NCBI GenBank assembly: GCA_038316435.1
Contig: JBBQAQ010000014.1
Coordinates: 1 to 64,000 of the forward strand
DNA: 64,000 bases
Source: JACJXF01 sp038316435
Lineage (GTDB): Bacteria > Bacteroidota > Bacteroidia > Bacteroidales > GCA-2748055
Direction of reading: 5' to 3'
Positions 50,579 to 59,287 of the stretch are shown here, one piece after another; the first letter of the stretch is position 1, and every line of letters begins with the position of its first letter. A program made the position numbers and the translations under genes. The notes below the pieces were generated by a model. That model worked only from the letters and a program-made list of their open reading frames with translations. It made no database searches and was not told the DNA's origin.

Positions 50579-50613
50579 TAGCTTGCCTGAAATCTGACAT
50601 TTCAGGCAAGCTA
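50579..50613 (-). terminator. Terminator of the acyl-CoA dehydrogenase operon
   Basis: TAGCTTGCCTGAAAT and ATTTCAGGCAAGCTA form a perfect 15-bp stem with a 5-base loop. On the minus strand it is followed by TTTTG, 40 bases beyond the acyl-CoA dehydrogenase stop. The T-run is short, but stem strength makes termination likely. Confidence 0.7.
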
Positions 50614-50652
50614 TGGGAATAATTAGATTCCTTTTACTATAAACTTTACTTC

Positions 50653-52371
50653 TTAATACTTAAATATTCCTAAATCTTTCAATTCAGAATTCTTAATATA
50701 TTCGAGTTTTTCGGAATTATCTGATTTAGCTTTCTTAATAAAGATTTCAGCAGAATTTCTATATTCTTCGTCTTTCAGAGTGTCGAACACCATCAGATAT
50801 CCCATGATAATATTTCCGGCCATTTCAACCAGACGACGTGAATGGAAATCAAGGAATTCAGCATCTCCCATGGCATTGACAAGTTTAACCGTTTCCTGGT
50901 ATTGAACTGTCAGATCCATGAGCATTTTCTTTAGATACTCAAGTTCAGGTTTTACTTTTTCTTCTTCGTATTCTTTGATTCGGCCAAGGAAAACTCCTGT
51001 TGTAACCCCTCTGATAGCGGCCACAACCTGAAGTTGGGATGTTCCTTCATATATTGAAGTAATGCGAGCATCCCTATAAATTCTTTCAATAGGGAAATCC
51101 TTCATAAAGCCAGCTCCACCGTGAACCTGCATTGAGTCGTATGCAATCTGATTGCTATATTCACTGGAGAATAACTTTAAAAGCGGGGTGAAAACGTCAG
51201 CTAGTTTCTGATATTTTTTCATCTCCGTTCGCTCATCATTATCTAACTTTCGGTCTTCGGCAATGAAAGTGTATGCCTTATACATGTCAACGTAGCGGCA
51301 AGTTTCATAGAGTAAAGTTCTCATTGCCATTGTTTTGACCTTCATATTTCTAAGAAGTTCATAAACGGCAGGAAAGGTTATAATGGCTTTTCCAAACTGA
51401 ACACGTTCCTGAGCATATTTGAGGGCTTCGCGGTATGCTGCTTCAGAAAGACCAACCGATTGTGCGCCAATACCCAAACGGGCTGAGTTCATGAGAGACA
51501 TTACGTATTTAATAAGTCCCATTTTTCTATCGCCAATAAGCTTTGCAGGAGCATTTGAAAACACCATTTCGCATGTTGGTGAACCTTTAATGCCCAGTTT
51601 ATTTTCGATACGTCGTATTTTAACTGCGCTATCTTTCCTGTCGTAAAGGAATAATGAAAGGCCTCTGGCATCTGCTGTTCCGTCTTCACTACGTGCGAGG
51701 ACTAAGGCAATATCAGCATCCCCGTTAGTAATAAAGCGTTTTACGCCATTCAGAAAATATTTATCTTTTGAAGGGTCATAAGTTGCTGTAATTGATTGGC
51801 CTTTAAGCTGAACAGCCTGAAGGTCGGAGCCTGCATCAGGTTCAGTAAGTACCATAGCTGCAGTTGCACCGTCGTTAAAGAGAGGCAAATACTGTGCTTT
51901 AAGTTCTTCTGATGCGAATTCATGAATGGTCTCTGCGCAATCCTGTAATCCCCAGATATTAGCAAAACCAGCATCCGCACGTGATACAATTTCTGCAGCC
52001 ATTACATAAGGGACAATTGGGAAGTTCAATCCTTTGTATTTCCTGGGAAGCGACATGCCAATAAGTCCGGCTTTAGTCAAAACTTCGTGATTTTCAGTAG
52101 TTCCCCTGGCATAAACAACTTCATTATTGATGAGTTGGGGTCCGTCGTGGTCAACAGATTCAGCGTTGGGGGAAATAACATCAGCAGAAATTTCACCTAT
52201 TATTTCCAGAGCTTTTTCGTAGCTATCCATAGCGTCTTCGAAATCAACCGGGGCATAGTCGAATTTATCTTTATCTTCAAAATCTTTTTCCTTTAACGCA
52301 ACTATTTTTTTCATCAGTGGATGATGAAGATGGAATTTAAGATCCTGATTATCATTGAAGAAATTTGCCAT
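50653..52371 (-). CDS. Acyl-CoA dehydrogenase
   Basis: FAD enzyme that oxidises or, in fermentation, reduces acyl/enoyl-CoA. The 572 residues exceed the usual 380: the common N-terminal, beta and C-terminal domains are followed by a further 100-residue helical extension. Visible are MVLTEPDAGSDLQAV near 175, RFITNGDADIALVLARS, RVQFGKAI near 330, MQVHGGAGFMKDFPIERIYRD and the catalytic-base motif IYEGTSQLQ with its Glu. It is third in an operon after etfB and etfA, which supply its electron partner. Butyryl-CoA or branched substrates cannot be distinguished by eye. Confidence 0.88.
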   Translation of the reverse strand: MANFFNDNQDLKFHLHHPLMKKIVALKEKDFEDKDKFDYAPVDFEDAMDSYEKALEIIGEISADVISPNAESVDHDGPQLINNEVVYARGTTENHEVLTKAGLIGMSLPRKYKGLNFPIVPYVMAAEIVSRADAGFANIWGLQDCAETIHEFASEELKAQYLPLFNDGATAAMVLTEPDAGSDLQAVQLKGQSITATYDPSKDKYFLNGVKRFITNGDADIALVLARSEDGTADARGLSLFLYDRKDSAVKIRRIENKLGIKGSPTCEMVFSNAPAKLIGDRKMGLIKYVMSLMNSARLGIGAQSVGLSEAAYREALKYAQERVQFGKAIITFPAVYELLRNMKVKTMAMRTLLYETCRYVDMYKAYTFIAEDRKLDNDERTEMKKYQKLADVFTPLLKLFSSEYSNQIAYDSMQVHGGAGFMKDFPIERIYRDARITSIYEGTSQLQVVAAIRGVTTGVFLGRIKEYEEEKVKPELEYLKKMLMDLTVQYQETVKLVNAMGDAEFLDFHSRRLVEMAGNIIMGYLMVFDTLKDEEYRNSAEIFIKKAKSDNSEKLEYIKNSELKDLGIFKY

Positions 52372-52404
52372 TTTCTTTCTATTTAAACGTTAACAATGTC
52401 TGGA

Positions 52405-53424
52405 TTACTTGGAGTTTTTCTTGTAATATTTGATCATTTTGGGGAGAATTTCAGAAGCATCTCCAACAATGACATAATCGGCTATCTGGTTGATAGGAGC
52501 CTGTCTGTCGGTATTTATTGAGATTACCATTGCTGAATCTGCCATTCCCGCTCTGTGCTGTATTTGTCCGGAGATTCCGACAGCGATATATAATTTTGGA
52601 CGGACGGTAACACCGGTCTGGCCAATTTGTCTTTCATGCTCAACAAATCCGGCGTCGACTGCTGCTCGTGAACCACCAACTTCAGCCCCGAGTACGTCTG
52701 CGAGATCATAAAGAAGCTTAAAATTAGCTTTTGAGCCAACACCATAACCACCGGCAACAATAATACCTGCGTTTTTGATATTCACCTTTTTGTTCTCCAT
52801 GTGGCGCTCAATAATTTTAACCACAAAGTCGGTATCACTCAAGTGTTTATCTACTTCAATATTTTTAACTACTCCCTTATAACCTTCCTTAAAAATCTCT
52901 TTTTTCATAACCCCTTCGCGAACGGTAGCGAGCTGAGGACGTGTATCAGGATTTATAATGGTTGCAACGATGTTTCCACCAAATGCAGGCCTGATCTGAT
53001 AAAGCAGATTTTCGTATTCTATGTTGTTCTTCTTATCACTGTGTCCACCAATTTCAAGACTTGTACAATCTGCGGTGAGTCCAACCTTTAAAGCCGAAGC
53101 GATACGTGGAGCGAGATCTCTGCCTAAAGAAGTTGCCCCAAAAAGTGCAATCTGAGCTTTTTCTTCTTTAAGAATTTCTTTCAGGATGGCACTGTGGGGA
53201 AGCGTCAGGTATGGGCTGAGGCGTTTATCGTCGCCAATATGCACCACATCTACGCCATAAGGAAACAGTTGTTTTTCAATACCTTTAAGATCTGTTCCAA
53301 GGATTACGGCTTCAACTTTACATGAAAGCTGGTCGGCAAGACTTCTTGCTTTAGTAAGTAATTCAAGGCTTACATCGGCAATTATGCCGTCTTCGATCTC
53401 ACAATAAACGAAAATATTATTCAC
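52405..53424 (-). CDS. etfA: Electron transfer flavoprotein, alpha subunit
   Basis: 339 residues. The N-terminal domain (VYCEIEDGIIADVSLELLTKA) precedes the C-terminal FAD-binding domain with GGYGVGSKANFKLL, VGGSRAAVDAGF, GQTGVTVRPKLYIAVGISG and HRAGMADS near 220-300. It shuttles electrons from the acyl-CoA dehydrogenase. Located between etfB (35-bp gap) and the dehydrogenase gene. Confidence 0.93.
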   Translation of the reverse strand: MNNIFVYCEIEDGIIADVSLELLTKARSLADQLSCKVEAVILGTDLKGIEKQLFPYGVDVVHIGDDKRLSPYLTLPHSAILKEILKEEKAQIALFGATSLGRDLAPRIASALKVGLTADCTSLEIGGHSDKKNNIEYENLLYQIRPAFGGNIVATIINPDTRPQLATVREGVMKKEIFKEGYKGVVKNIEVDKHLSDTDFVVKIIERHMENKKVNIKNAGIIVAGGYGVGSKANFKLLYDLADVLGAEVGGSRAAVDAGFVEHERQIGQTGVTVRPKLYIAVGISGQIQHRAGMADSAMVISINTDRQAPINQIADYVIVGDASEILPKMIKYYKKNSK

Positions 53425-53459
53425 GGTTGGAATTTGTTTAATTCGACATGAAAAGATTA

Positions 53460-54335
53460 TTAACCAATAGTATGGTTTTCGATAAGTTCCTTCATCAGTT
53501 CATCGATTTCAAAATCGGAATTGCTAAGAACTTTTGACTCTTTAGCTTTGAAAACAACGTTTTCTATCTTTTTAACTTTGGTTGGAGAACCAGTAAGACC
53601 TAGGGATTCTTCTTCAACCACAATGTCATTAGTGCTCCACTCATCAATATTAAGGTAAGGTCTGGACTGAAACAGATTTAAATAATCTTCAGTAGCATCC
53701 TGACGTTCAGTAACAGTGCGCGCATGCTTATTTTTCATGAGCAATTTTGCATTACGAGGTCTGCAGTTTGCAGCTGAGCTGTGAACAGTTATCACAACAG
53801 GAGTAGTTACAGAAACAACTTCCACTCCCCTTTCAAGTCTTCTTTTAACAATAATTTCGTTGCCTTTTACTTCAAGAACTTCTTCAGCATAGGTTATCTG
53901 AGGGATTCCAAGCTTTTCGGCAACCTGAGGACCAACCTGAGCGGTATCGCCGTCAATTGCCTGGCGCCCTGCAAAGATGATATCAAAATCTTTTATTTTA
54001 CGAATTGCCTGAGCCAACGCGTATGAAGTGGCAAGGGTATCAGAGCCTGCGAATTTACGGTCGGTAAGCAGATATCCATTGTCTGCGCCACGGTATAGTC
54101 CTTCGCGAATAACTTCTGCAGCACGACCAGGACCCATTGTCAGAATAGTAACTGTAGAACCCGGAACTCTGTCTTTAACGCGTAAAGCCTGTTCCAGAGC
54201 GTTAAGATCTTCCGGATTAAAAATAGCCTCTAGAGCAGCGCGGTTTACTGTGCCATCAGCTTTCATGGCATCTTTTCCAACGTTTCTGGTATCAGGAACC
54301 TGCTTGGCTAATACGATGATTTTTAAGCCCTTCAT
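53460..54335 (-). CDS. etfB: Electron transfer flavoprotein, beta subunit
   Basis: 291 residues, longer than the 250-260 of respiratory EtfB. Features are VLAKQVPDTRNVGKD near 8-20, INPED-type loop IFNPEDLNALEQAL, SDTLATSYALAQAI and FAGRQAIDGDTAQVGPQVAE near 122-142. This pattern resembles the Etf of clostridial butyryl-CoA dehydrogenase complexes that bifurcate electrons from NADH to crotonyl-CoA and ferredoxin, so a bifurcating role is possible (inference). A promoter-like TATATTTG lies upstream. Confidence 0.92.
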   Translation of the reverse strand: MKGLKIIVLAKQVPDTRNVGKDAMKADGTVNRAALEAIFNPEDLNALEQALRVKDRVPGSTVTILTMGPGRAAEVIREGLYRGADNGYLLTDRKFAGSDTLATSYALAQAIRKIKDFDIIFAGRQAIDGDTAQVGPQVAEKLGIPQITYAEEVLEVKGNEIIVKRRLERGVEVVSVTTPVVITVHSSAANCRPRNAKLLMKNKHARTVTERQDATEDYLNLFQSRPYLNIDEWSTNDIVVEEESLGLTGSPTKVKKIENVVFKAKESKVLSNSDFEIDELMKELIENHTIG

Positions 54336-54474
54336 AGAATTTAAGTCTAAAATGTATCTGACATTGCTAAAGCTTTGACAGATTTAAGGTTAATAGCTTG
54401 AATTTTAGTTTTTTAGCGTGAGATAATTCGTAAATTCATCCGATTTTCATCACCACAATTTCTTTTAATGGCGA

Positions 54475-54504
54475 CAAATATAGTAATTAATCCCAAAGTC
54501 AAAA
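54475..54504 (-). promoter_or_regulatory. Candidate promoter of the etfB-etfA-acyl-CoA dehydrogenase operon
   Basis: On the minus strand TTTTG (54504-54500) and TATATTTG (54482-54475) are 17 bases apart, close to the Bacteroidota -33/-7 arrangement, about 140 bases before etfB. Confidence 0.45.
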
Positions 54505-54524
54505 CTCTCCTTAAAGTATATTCG

Positions 54525-54553
54525 AAAAAAAACCCCGTTTTTATACGGGGTTT
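54525..54553 (-). terminator. Intrinsic terminator of the rpoB-rpoC-DUF3467 operon
   Basis: AACCCCGT and ACGGGGTT form an 8-bp GC-rich stem with a short AT loop. On the minus strand the stem is followed by a run of eight T. It lies about 30 bases after the DUF3467 stop codon. Confidence 0.88.
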
Positions 54554-54581
54554 AAATAAGCGTTATAATTTATTCGAAAAA

Positions 54582-54905
54582 TCAGGCTTGGGCAGTTGGG
54601 CCTCCGAAGTTCATTGGAAGCACCGTTCCTCCAGCATTTTCAACTTTTTTAATAACACCATGAACGGTTTCATACTTGCCAATATTATCCTTTAGTGCAA
54701 GCATTAATCGTTTAGCATGTTCGGGTGTCAGAATTATCCTGGATTTTACCTGAGCTTTAGGTACGCCGGGCATAATTCTAACAAAGTCGACAATGAATTC
54801 AGCAGAAGAATGAGTTATTATTGCAAGGTTAGAATAGACTCCTTGAGCAATTTCTTCATTCAGCTCAATGCTGATCTGATTTTTGACTTGATTTTCGTCT
54901 TCCAT
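54582..54905 (-). CDS. DUF3467 family protein
   Basis: 107 residues of a widespread small family without known function: ISIELNEEIAQGVYSNLAIITHSSAEFIVDF and MPGVPKAQVKSRIILTPEHAKRLMLALKDNI. It is encoded 7 bases after rpoC and before the operon terminator, an order found in many Bacteroidota, which suggests a link to transcription or ribosome synthesis that is unproven. Confidence 0.85.
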   Translation of the reverse strand: MEDENQVKNQISIELNEEIAQGVYSNLAIITHSSAEFIVDFVRIMPGVPKAQVKSRIILTPEHAKRLMLALKDNIGKYETVHGVIKKVENAGGTVLPMNFGGPTAQA

Positions 54906-54912
54906 AATCTGA

Positions 54913-57900
54913 TTATTCTTCAGTTTCGGTTTTCAAAACACCTGCTGTAGCACCGGCTCTCATTTTCTCGTATTCCTCTCTTGAACCAACCACAAGGTTC
55001 TGATAAGGACGGATACCTGTTCCTGCAGGAATTAAATGACCTACAATTACATTTTCTTTCAATCCCTCGAGATAATCGATTTTACCGTGAATAGCGGCCT
55101 CGTTAAGTACCTTGGTAGTTTCCTGGAAGGAAGCTGCCGAGAACCAACTCTTAGTTTGCAGTGAAGCTCTTGTAATACCCTGTAAAATCTGACTTGATGT
55201 TGCAGGAATAGCTTCACGTGCCTCAATAAGCTTCATGTCTTTTCTGCGAAGCATTGAGTTTTCGTCGCGAAGTTTTCTGGCAGTAATAATCTGGCCGGGG
55301 TATAGATTTTGTGAATCTCCGGGTTCAATAACTACTTTCTTGCCAAAAATCCAATCGTTTTCATCCATAAATTCCCATTTGTCAACGATTTGTTTTTCAA
55401 GGAATTTAGTATCACCCTGATCTACAATTTCAACCTTGCGCATCATTTGGCGAACGATAATTTCGAAATGTTTATCGTTAATTTTCACACCCTGTAGGCG
55501 GTAAACTTCCTGAACCTCATTCACGATATATTCCTGAACTTTGGTTGGTCCTTTGATTGCAAGAATATCAGAAGGAGTAATTGCTCCATCGGAAAGAGGC
55601 ATACCCGCGCGTACATAGTCGTTTTCCTGAACCAGAATTTGTTTTGAAAGGGGAACCAGATACTTCATTAACTCGCCTGCTTTAGACTGGATAATGATTT
55701 CGCGGTTTCCACGTTTTACTTTTCCAAAAGATACTTCGCCATCGATTTCAGAGACAACAGCAGGATTCGACGGGTTCCTGGCTTCGAAAAGCTCGGTAAC
55801 ACGTGGAAGACCACCGGTGATATCACCAGATTTTCCAACTGCTCTAGGAATTTTCACGAGAATATCCCCTGCCAGAACCTTATCGCTCTCATTTACAGAT
55901 ATATGCGCTCCAACAGGAAGGTTGTATGATTTTAGAACTTCGTTGTCTTTATTTACGATTCTGATACCCGGGTTTTTAGTTTTATCCCTGGTTTCGATGA
56001 TTACTTTTTCGCGGTATCCGGTTTGCTCATCAGATTCTTCGCGGAAAGTAATACCATCTATTACATTTTCGAATGAAATACGACCATCTACTTCAGTGAT
56101 AATAACTGCATTATATGGATCCCATTCGCAAATCAGGTCTTTTTTCTTAACCTCTGCACCTGGTTTGATAAACAGTTTTGAACCGTAAGGAATGTTATGA
56201 GTTGTAAGAGCAATTCCGGTATTTTTATCAGTAATTCTCAATTCAGCAAGACGGCCGATTACGATATCAACTTTCTCTCCGGTAGCATTGTCGGTTTTTG
56301 AAACTGTTCTGCACTCATCGATATTGGCAATACCATCGTATTTAGAAACAATGCTTGATTCGAATGTTATACTTGATGCAGTACCCCCAACGTGGAATGT
56401 ACGAAGAGTAAGCTGTGTTCCAGGCTCACCGATTGACTGAGCAGCAATAACGCCGGCAGCTTCTCCGATCTGAACCATGTTTCCAGTTGCAAGGCTTCGT
56501 CCATAGCATTTTCCGCAAACACCTTTTTTCGATTCGCAGGTTAATACGGAACGAATTTCAACTTGCTCGATTGGTGATTCTTCGATAACTCTTGCGATTG
56601 CTTCAGTAATCTCGTCACCAGCAGCAACAACCAGTTCGCCTGTAAGTGGGTGATAAACACCATGAACAGCAGTTCTTCCAAGTATACGTTCGTATAAGGT
56701 TTCTACAACCTCTTCACTTTTCTTAATCGCTGTAGCAACCAGTCCGCGCAGTGTTCCGCAATCGTGTTCATTGATAATCACATCCTGAGAAACGTCAACG
56801 AGACGACGTGTAAGGTAACCAGCATCAGCTGTTTTCAAAGCTGTATCTGCAAGACCCTTTCTGGCACCGTGGGTTGAGATAAAATATTCAAGAACCGAAA
56901 GTCCCTCTTTAAAGTTAGAGAGGATAGGGTTTTCAATAATTTCCGAGCCTGTAGAACCTGATTTCTGAGGTTTTGCCATAAGACCACGCATACCTGAAAG
57001 CTGGCGAATCTGTTCCTTAGAACCACGGGCGCCGGAATCAAGCATCATATAAACAGGGTTGAATCCCTGATTGTCAGAACTTAACTGTTTCATTAAGGTC
57101 TGGGTCAATTTAGCATTTGTATGCGTCCAGATATCAATAATCTGATTGTAACGCTCATTGTTCGTGATAAAACCGGCATTGTAGTTAGCCAAAACTTCGT
57201 CAACTTGCTCGTATCCTTCGTTTACAAGAACTTCTTTTTCAGCTGGAACGATAACATCATCGAGGTTAAATGACAGACCACCACGGAATGCCATTTGGAA
57301 CCCGAGGTTTTTGATATCGTCAAGGAACCTTGCAGTAGCTGCAGTTCCTGCACTTTTCAGTACGTTACCGATAATGTCTCTAAGTGATTTCTTGGTCAGG
57401 ATTTCATTGATATATCCTATTTTCTTGGGAACAAACTCGTTAAACATAACACGTCCAACGGTTGTTTCGATCATATCATATCCAACCTTGCCATCAATCA
57501 GATTTGCAATTCTTACTTTTATAATTGCATGTAAATGAACTTTCTTCTCATTATAAGCAATGATTACTTCCTCAGGGGAGTAAAAAGTAAGACCTTCGCC
57601 TAAAACCACGTGTTCTTTAGTACTCTTGCGAGATTTAGTAATATAATAAAGACCGAGAACCATGTCCTGTGATGGAACCGTGATTGGGGCTCCATTTGCA
57701 GGATTAAGGATATTATGTGAAGCGAGCATCAGAATCTGAGCTTCAAGTACAGCAGGGTTTCCAAGAGGAAGGTGAACAGCCATCTGGTCACCGTCAAAGT
57801 CGGCGTTGAATGCAGTACAAACAAGCGGGTGAAGCTGAATTGCTTTTCCTTCAATAAGTTTAGGCTGGAATGCTTGGATACCTAGACGGTGAAGGGTCGG

Positions 57901-59214
57901 AGCACGGTTAAGAAGAACCGGGTGACCTTTCAGAACGTTTTCAAGAATATCCCAAACAACAGGATCTTTACGATCAACAATTTTCTTTGCTGATTTAACC
58001 GTTTTTACTATCCCTCTTTCAATAAGTTTACGAATAATAAAGGGTTTATAGAGCTCAGCTGCCATGTCTTTAGGCAGTCCGCATTCGTGCAATTGCAATT
58101 CAGGACCAACGACAATTACGGAACGAGCTGAATAGTCAACCCTCTTACCCAATAAGTTCTGACGGAACCTACCCTGTTTTCCTTTTAGTGAATCGGAAAG
58201 AGATTTGAGGGGACGGTTTGCATCGGTTTTAACAGCGTTAGCTTTACGTGAATTATCAAACAAAGAATCCACGGATTCCTGAAGCATACGTTTTTCATTT
58301 CTGAGAATAACTTCAGGAGCTTTAATTTCTATAAGTCTCTTAAGCCTGTTATTTCTGATGATAACCCTGCGATACAAGTCATTTAAGTCAGATGTAGCGA
58401 AACGACCACCATCCAAAGGAACAAGCGGGCGCAATTCAGGAGGAATAACTGGAACTACTTTAACGATCATCCATTCAGGACGATTGATTCCTTTTGATTC
58501 GCGGAATGCCTCAACAACCTGAAGACGTTTAAGCGCCTCATTTTTACGCTGTTGTGAAGTTTCGTTTCCTGCTTTGTGACGTAAATCGTATGATAATTTG
58601 TCAAGGTCAAGTCTGCGAAGTAGTTCATAAAGAGCTTCTGCACCCATTCCTGCAACAAATTTATCAGGATGTTCGTCTTCCAGATATTGATTTTCTTTGG
58701 GAAGAGTATCGAGAATGTCGAGGTATTCTTCTTCAGTAAGGAAATCCAGATAGTTAACGCCATCAATCAGTTTTAATCCTGGATTGATAACAACGTACCT
58801 TTCATAATAAATGATGGCATCCAGTTTTTTAGTAGGAAGGCCAAGCAAATATCCAATTTTATTAGGAAGTGAACGGAAATACCAGATATGAGCTACAGGA
58901 ACAACCAGTGAAATGTGACCCATTCTTTCGCGCCTTACCTTCTTTTCAGTAACCTCAACACCGCAACGGTCACAAACTATACCTTTATATCTGATTCTCT
59001 TGTACTTACCGCAATGGCACTCGTAATCTTTTACCGGTCCGAAAATTCTCTCGCAAAACAATCCATCGCGCTCAGGTTTGTAGGTACGGTAATTAATAGT
59101 CTCAGGTTTAAGCACTTCGCCACTGGAACGTTCCAGAATTTCTTCGGGTGATGCAAGTCCGATTGAGATCTTATTAAAATTCGATTTTACTTTATTGTCC
59201 CTTCTGAATGACAT
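54913..59214 (-). CDS. rpoC: DNA-directed RNA polymerase subunit beta'
   Basis: 1433 residues. The N-terminal zinc ribbon (ECHCGKYKRIRYKGIVCDRC near 65-85), the catalytic NADFDGDQMAVH motif near 470, the bridge-helix region GARKGLADTALKTADAGYLTRR and the second zinc site (CESKKGVCGKCYG) are all seen. It ends with a short acidic tail (TETEE). A 73-bp gap with a hairpin separates it from rpoB. Confidence 0.98.
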   Translation of the reverse strand: MSFRRDNKVKSNFNKISIGLASPEEILERSSGEVLKPETINYRTYKPERDGLFCERIFGPVKDYECHCGKYKRIRYKGIVCDRCGVEVTEKKVRRERMGHISLVVPVAHIWYFRSLPNKIGYLLGLPTKKLDAIIYYERYVVINPGLKLIDGVNYLDFLTEEEYLDILDTLPKENQYLEDEHPDKFVAGMGAEALYELLRRLDLDKLSYDLRHKAGNETSQQRKNEALKRLQVVEAFRESKGINRPEWMIVKVVPVIPPELRPLVPLDGGRFATSDLNDLYRRVIIRNNRLKRLIEIKAPEVILRNEKRMLQESVDSLFDNSRKANAVKTDANRPLKSLSDSLKGKQGRFRQNLLGKRVDYSARSVIVVGPELQLHECGLPKDMAAELYKPFIIRKLIERGIVKTVKSAKKIVDRKDPVVWDILENVLKGHPVLLNRAPTLHRLGIQAFQPKLIEGKAIQLHPLVCTAFNADFDGDQMAVHLPLGNPAVLEAQILMLASHNILNPANGAPITVPSQDMVLGLYYITKSRKSTKEHVVLGEGLTFYSPEEVIIAYNEKKVHLHAIIKVRIANLIDGKVGYDMIETTVGRVMFNEFVPKKIGYINEILTKKSLRDIIGNVLKSAGTAATARFLDDIKNLGFQMAFRGGLSFNLDDVIVPAEKEVLVNEGYEQVDEVLANYNAGFITNNERYNQIIDIWTHTNAKLTQTLMKQLSSDNQGFNPVYMMLDSGARGSKEQIRQLSGMRGLMAKPQKSGSTGSEIIENPILSNFKEGLSVLEYFISTHGARKGLADTALKTADAGYLTRRLVDVSQDVIINEHDCGTLRGLVATAIKKSEEVVETLYERILGRTAVHGVYHPLTGELVVAAGDEITEAIARVIEESPIEQVEIRSVLTCESKKGVCGKCYGRSLATGNMVQIGEAAGVIAAQSIGEPGTQLTLRTFHVGGTASSITFESSIVSKYDGIANIDECRTVSKTDNATGEKVDIVIGRLAELRITDKNTGIALTTHNIPYGSKLFIKPGAEVKKKDLICEWDPYNAVIITEVDGRISFENVIDGITFREESDEQTGYREKVIIETRDKTKNPGIRIVNKDNEVLKSYNLPVGAHISVNESDKVLAGDILVKIPRAVGKSGDITGGLPRVTELFEARNPSNPAVVSEIDGEVSFGKVKRGNREIIIQSKAGELMKYLVPLSKQILVQENDYVRAGMPLSDGAITPSDILAIKGPTKVQEYIVNEVQEVYRLQGVKINDKHFEIIVRQMMRKVEIVDQGDTKFLEKQIVDKWEFMDENDWIFGKKVVIEPGDSQNLYPGQIITARKLRDENSMLRRKDMKLIEAREAIPATSSQILQGITRASLQTKSWFSAASFQETTKVLNEAAIHGKIDYLEGLKENVIVGHLIPAGTGIRPYQNLVVGSREEYEKMRAGATAGVLKTETEE

Positions 59215-59257
59215 ATATTGAAGATTAATAATTGTTTAAAACAAAACAAATTGTAAT

Positions 59258-59281
59258 ATTCTCCGACTTATGCCGGAGAAT
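59258..59281 (-). other. Hairpin between rpoB and rpoC
   Basis: ATTCTCCG and CGGAGAAT form an 8-bp stem with an 8-base loop directly after the rpoB stop codon. There is no adjacent strong T-run in the minus-strand direction (TTACAATTTGTTTTG follows), so it may be an mRNA processing or stability element and not a terminator. Confidence 0.45.
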
Positions 59282-59287
59282 CTGAAA

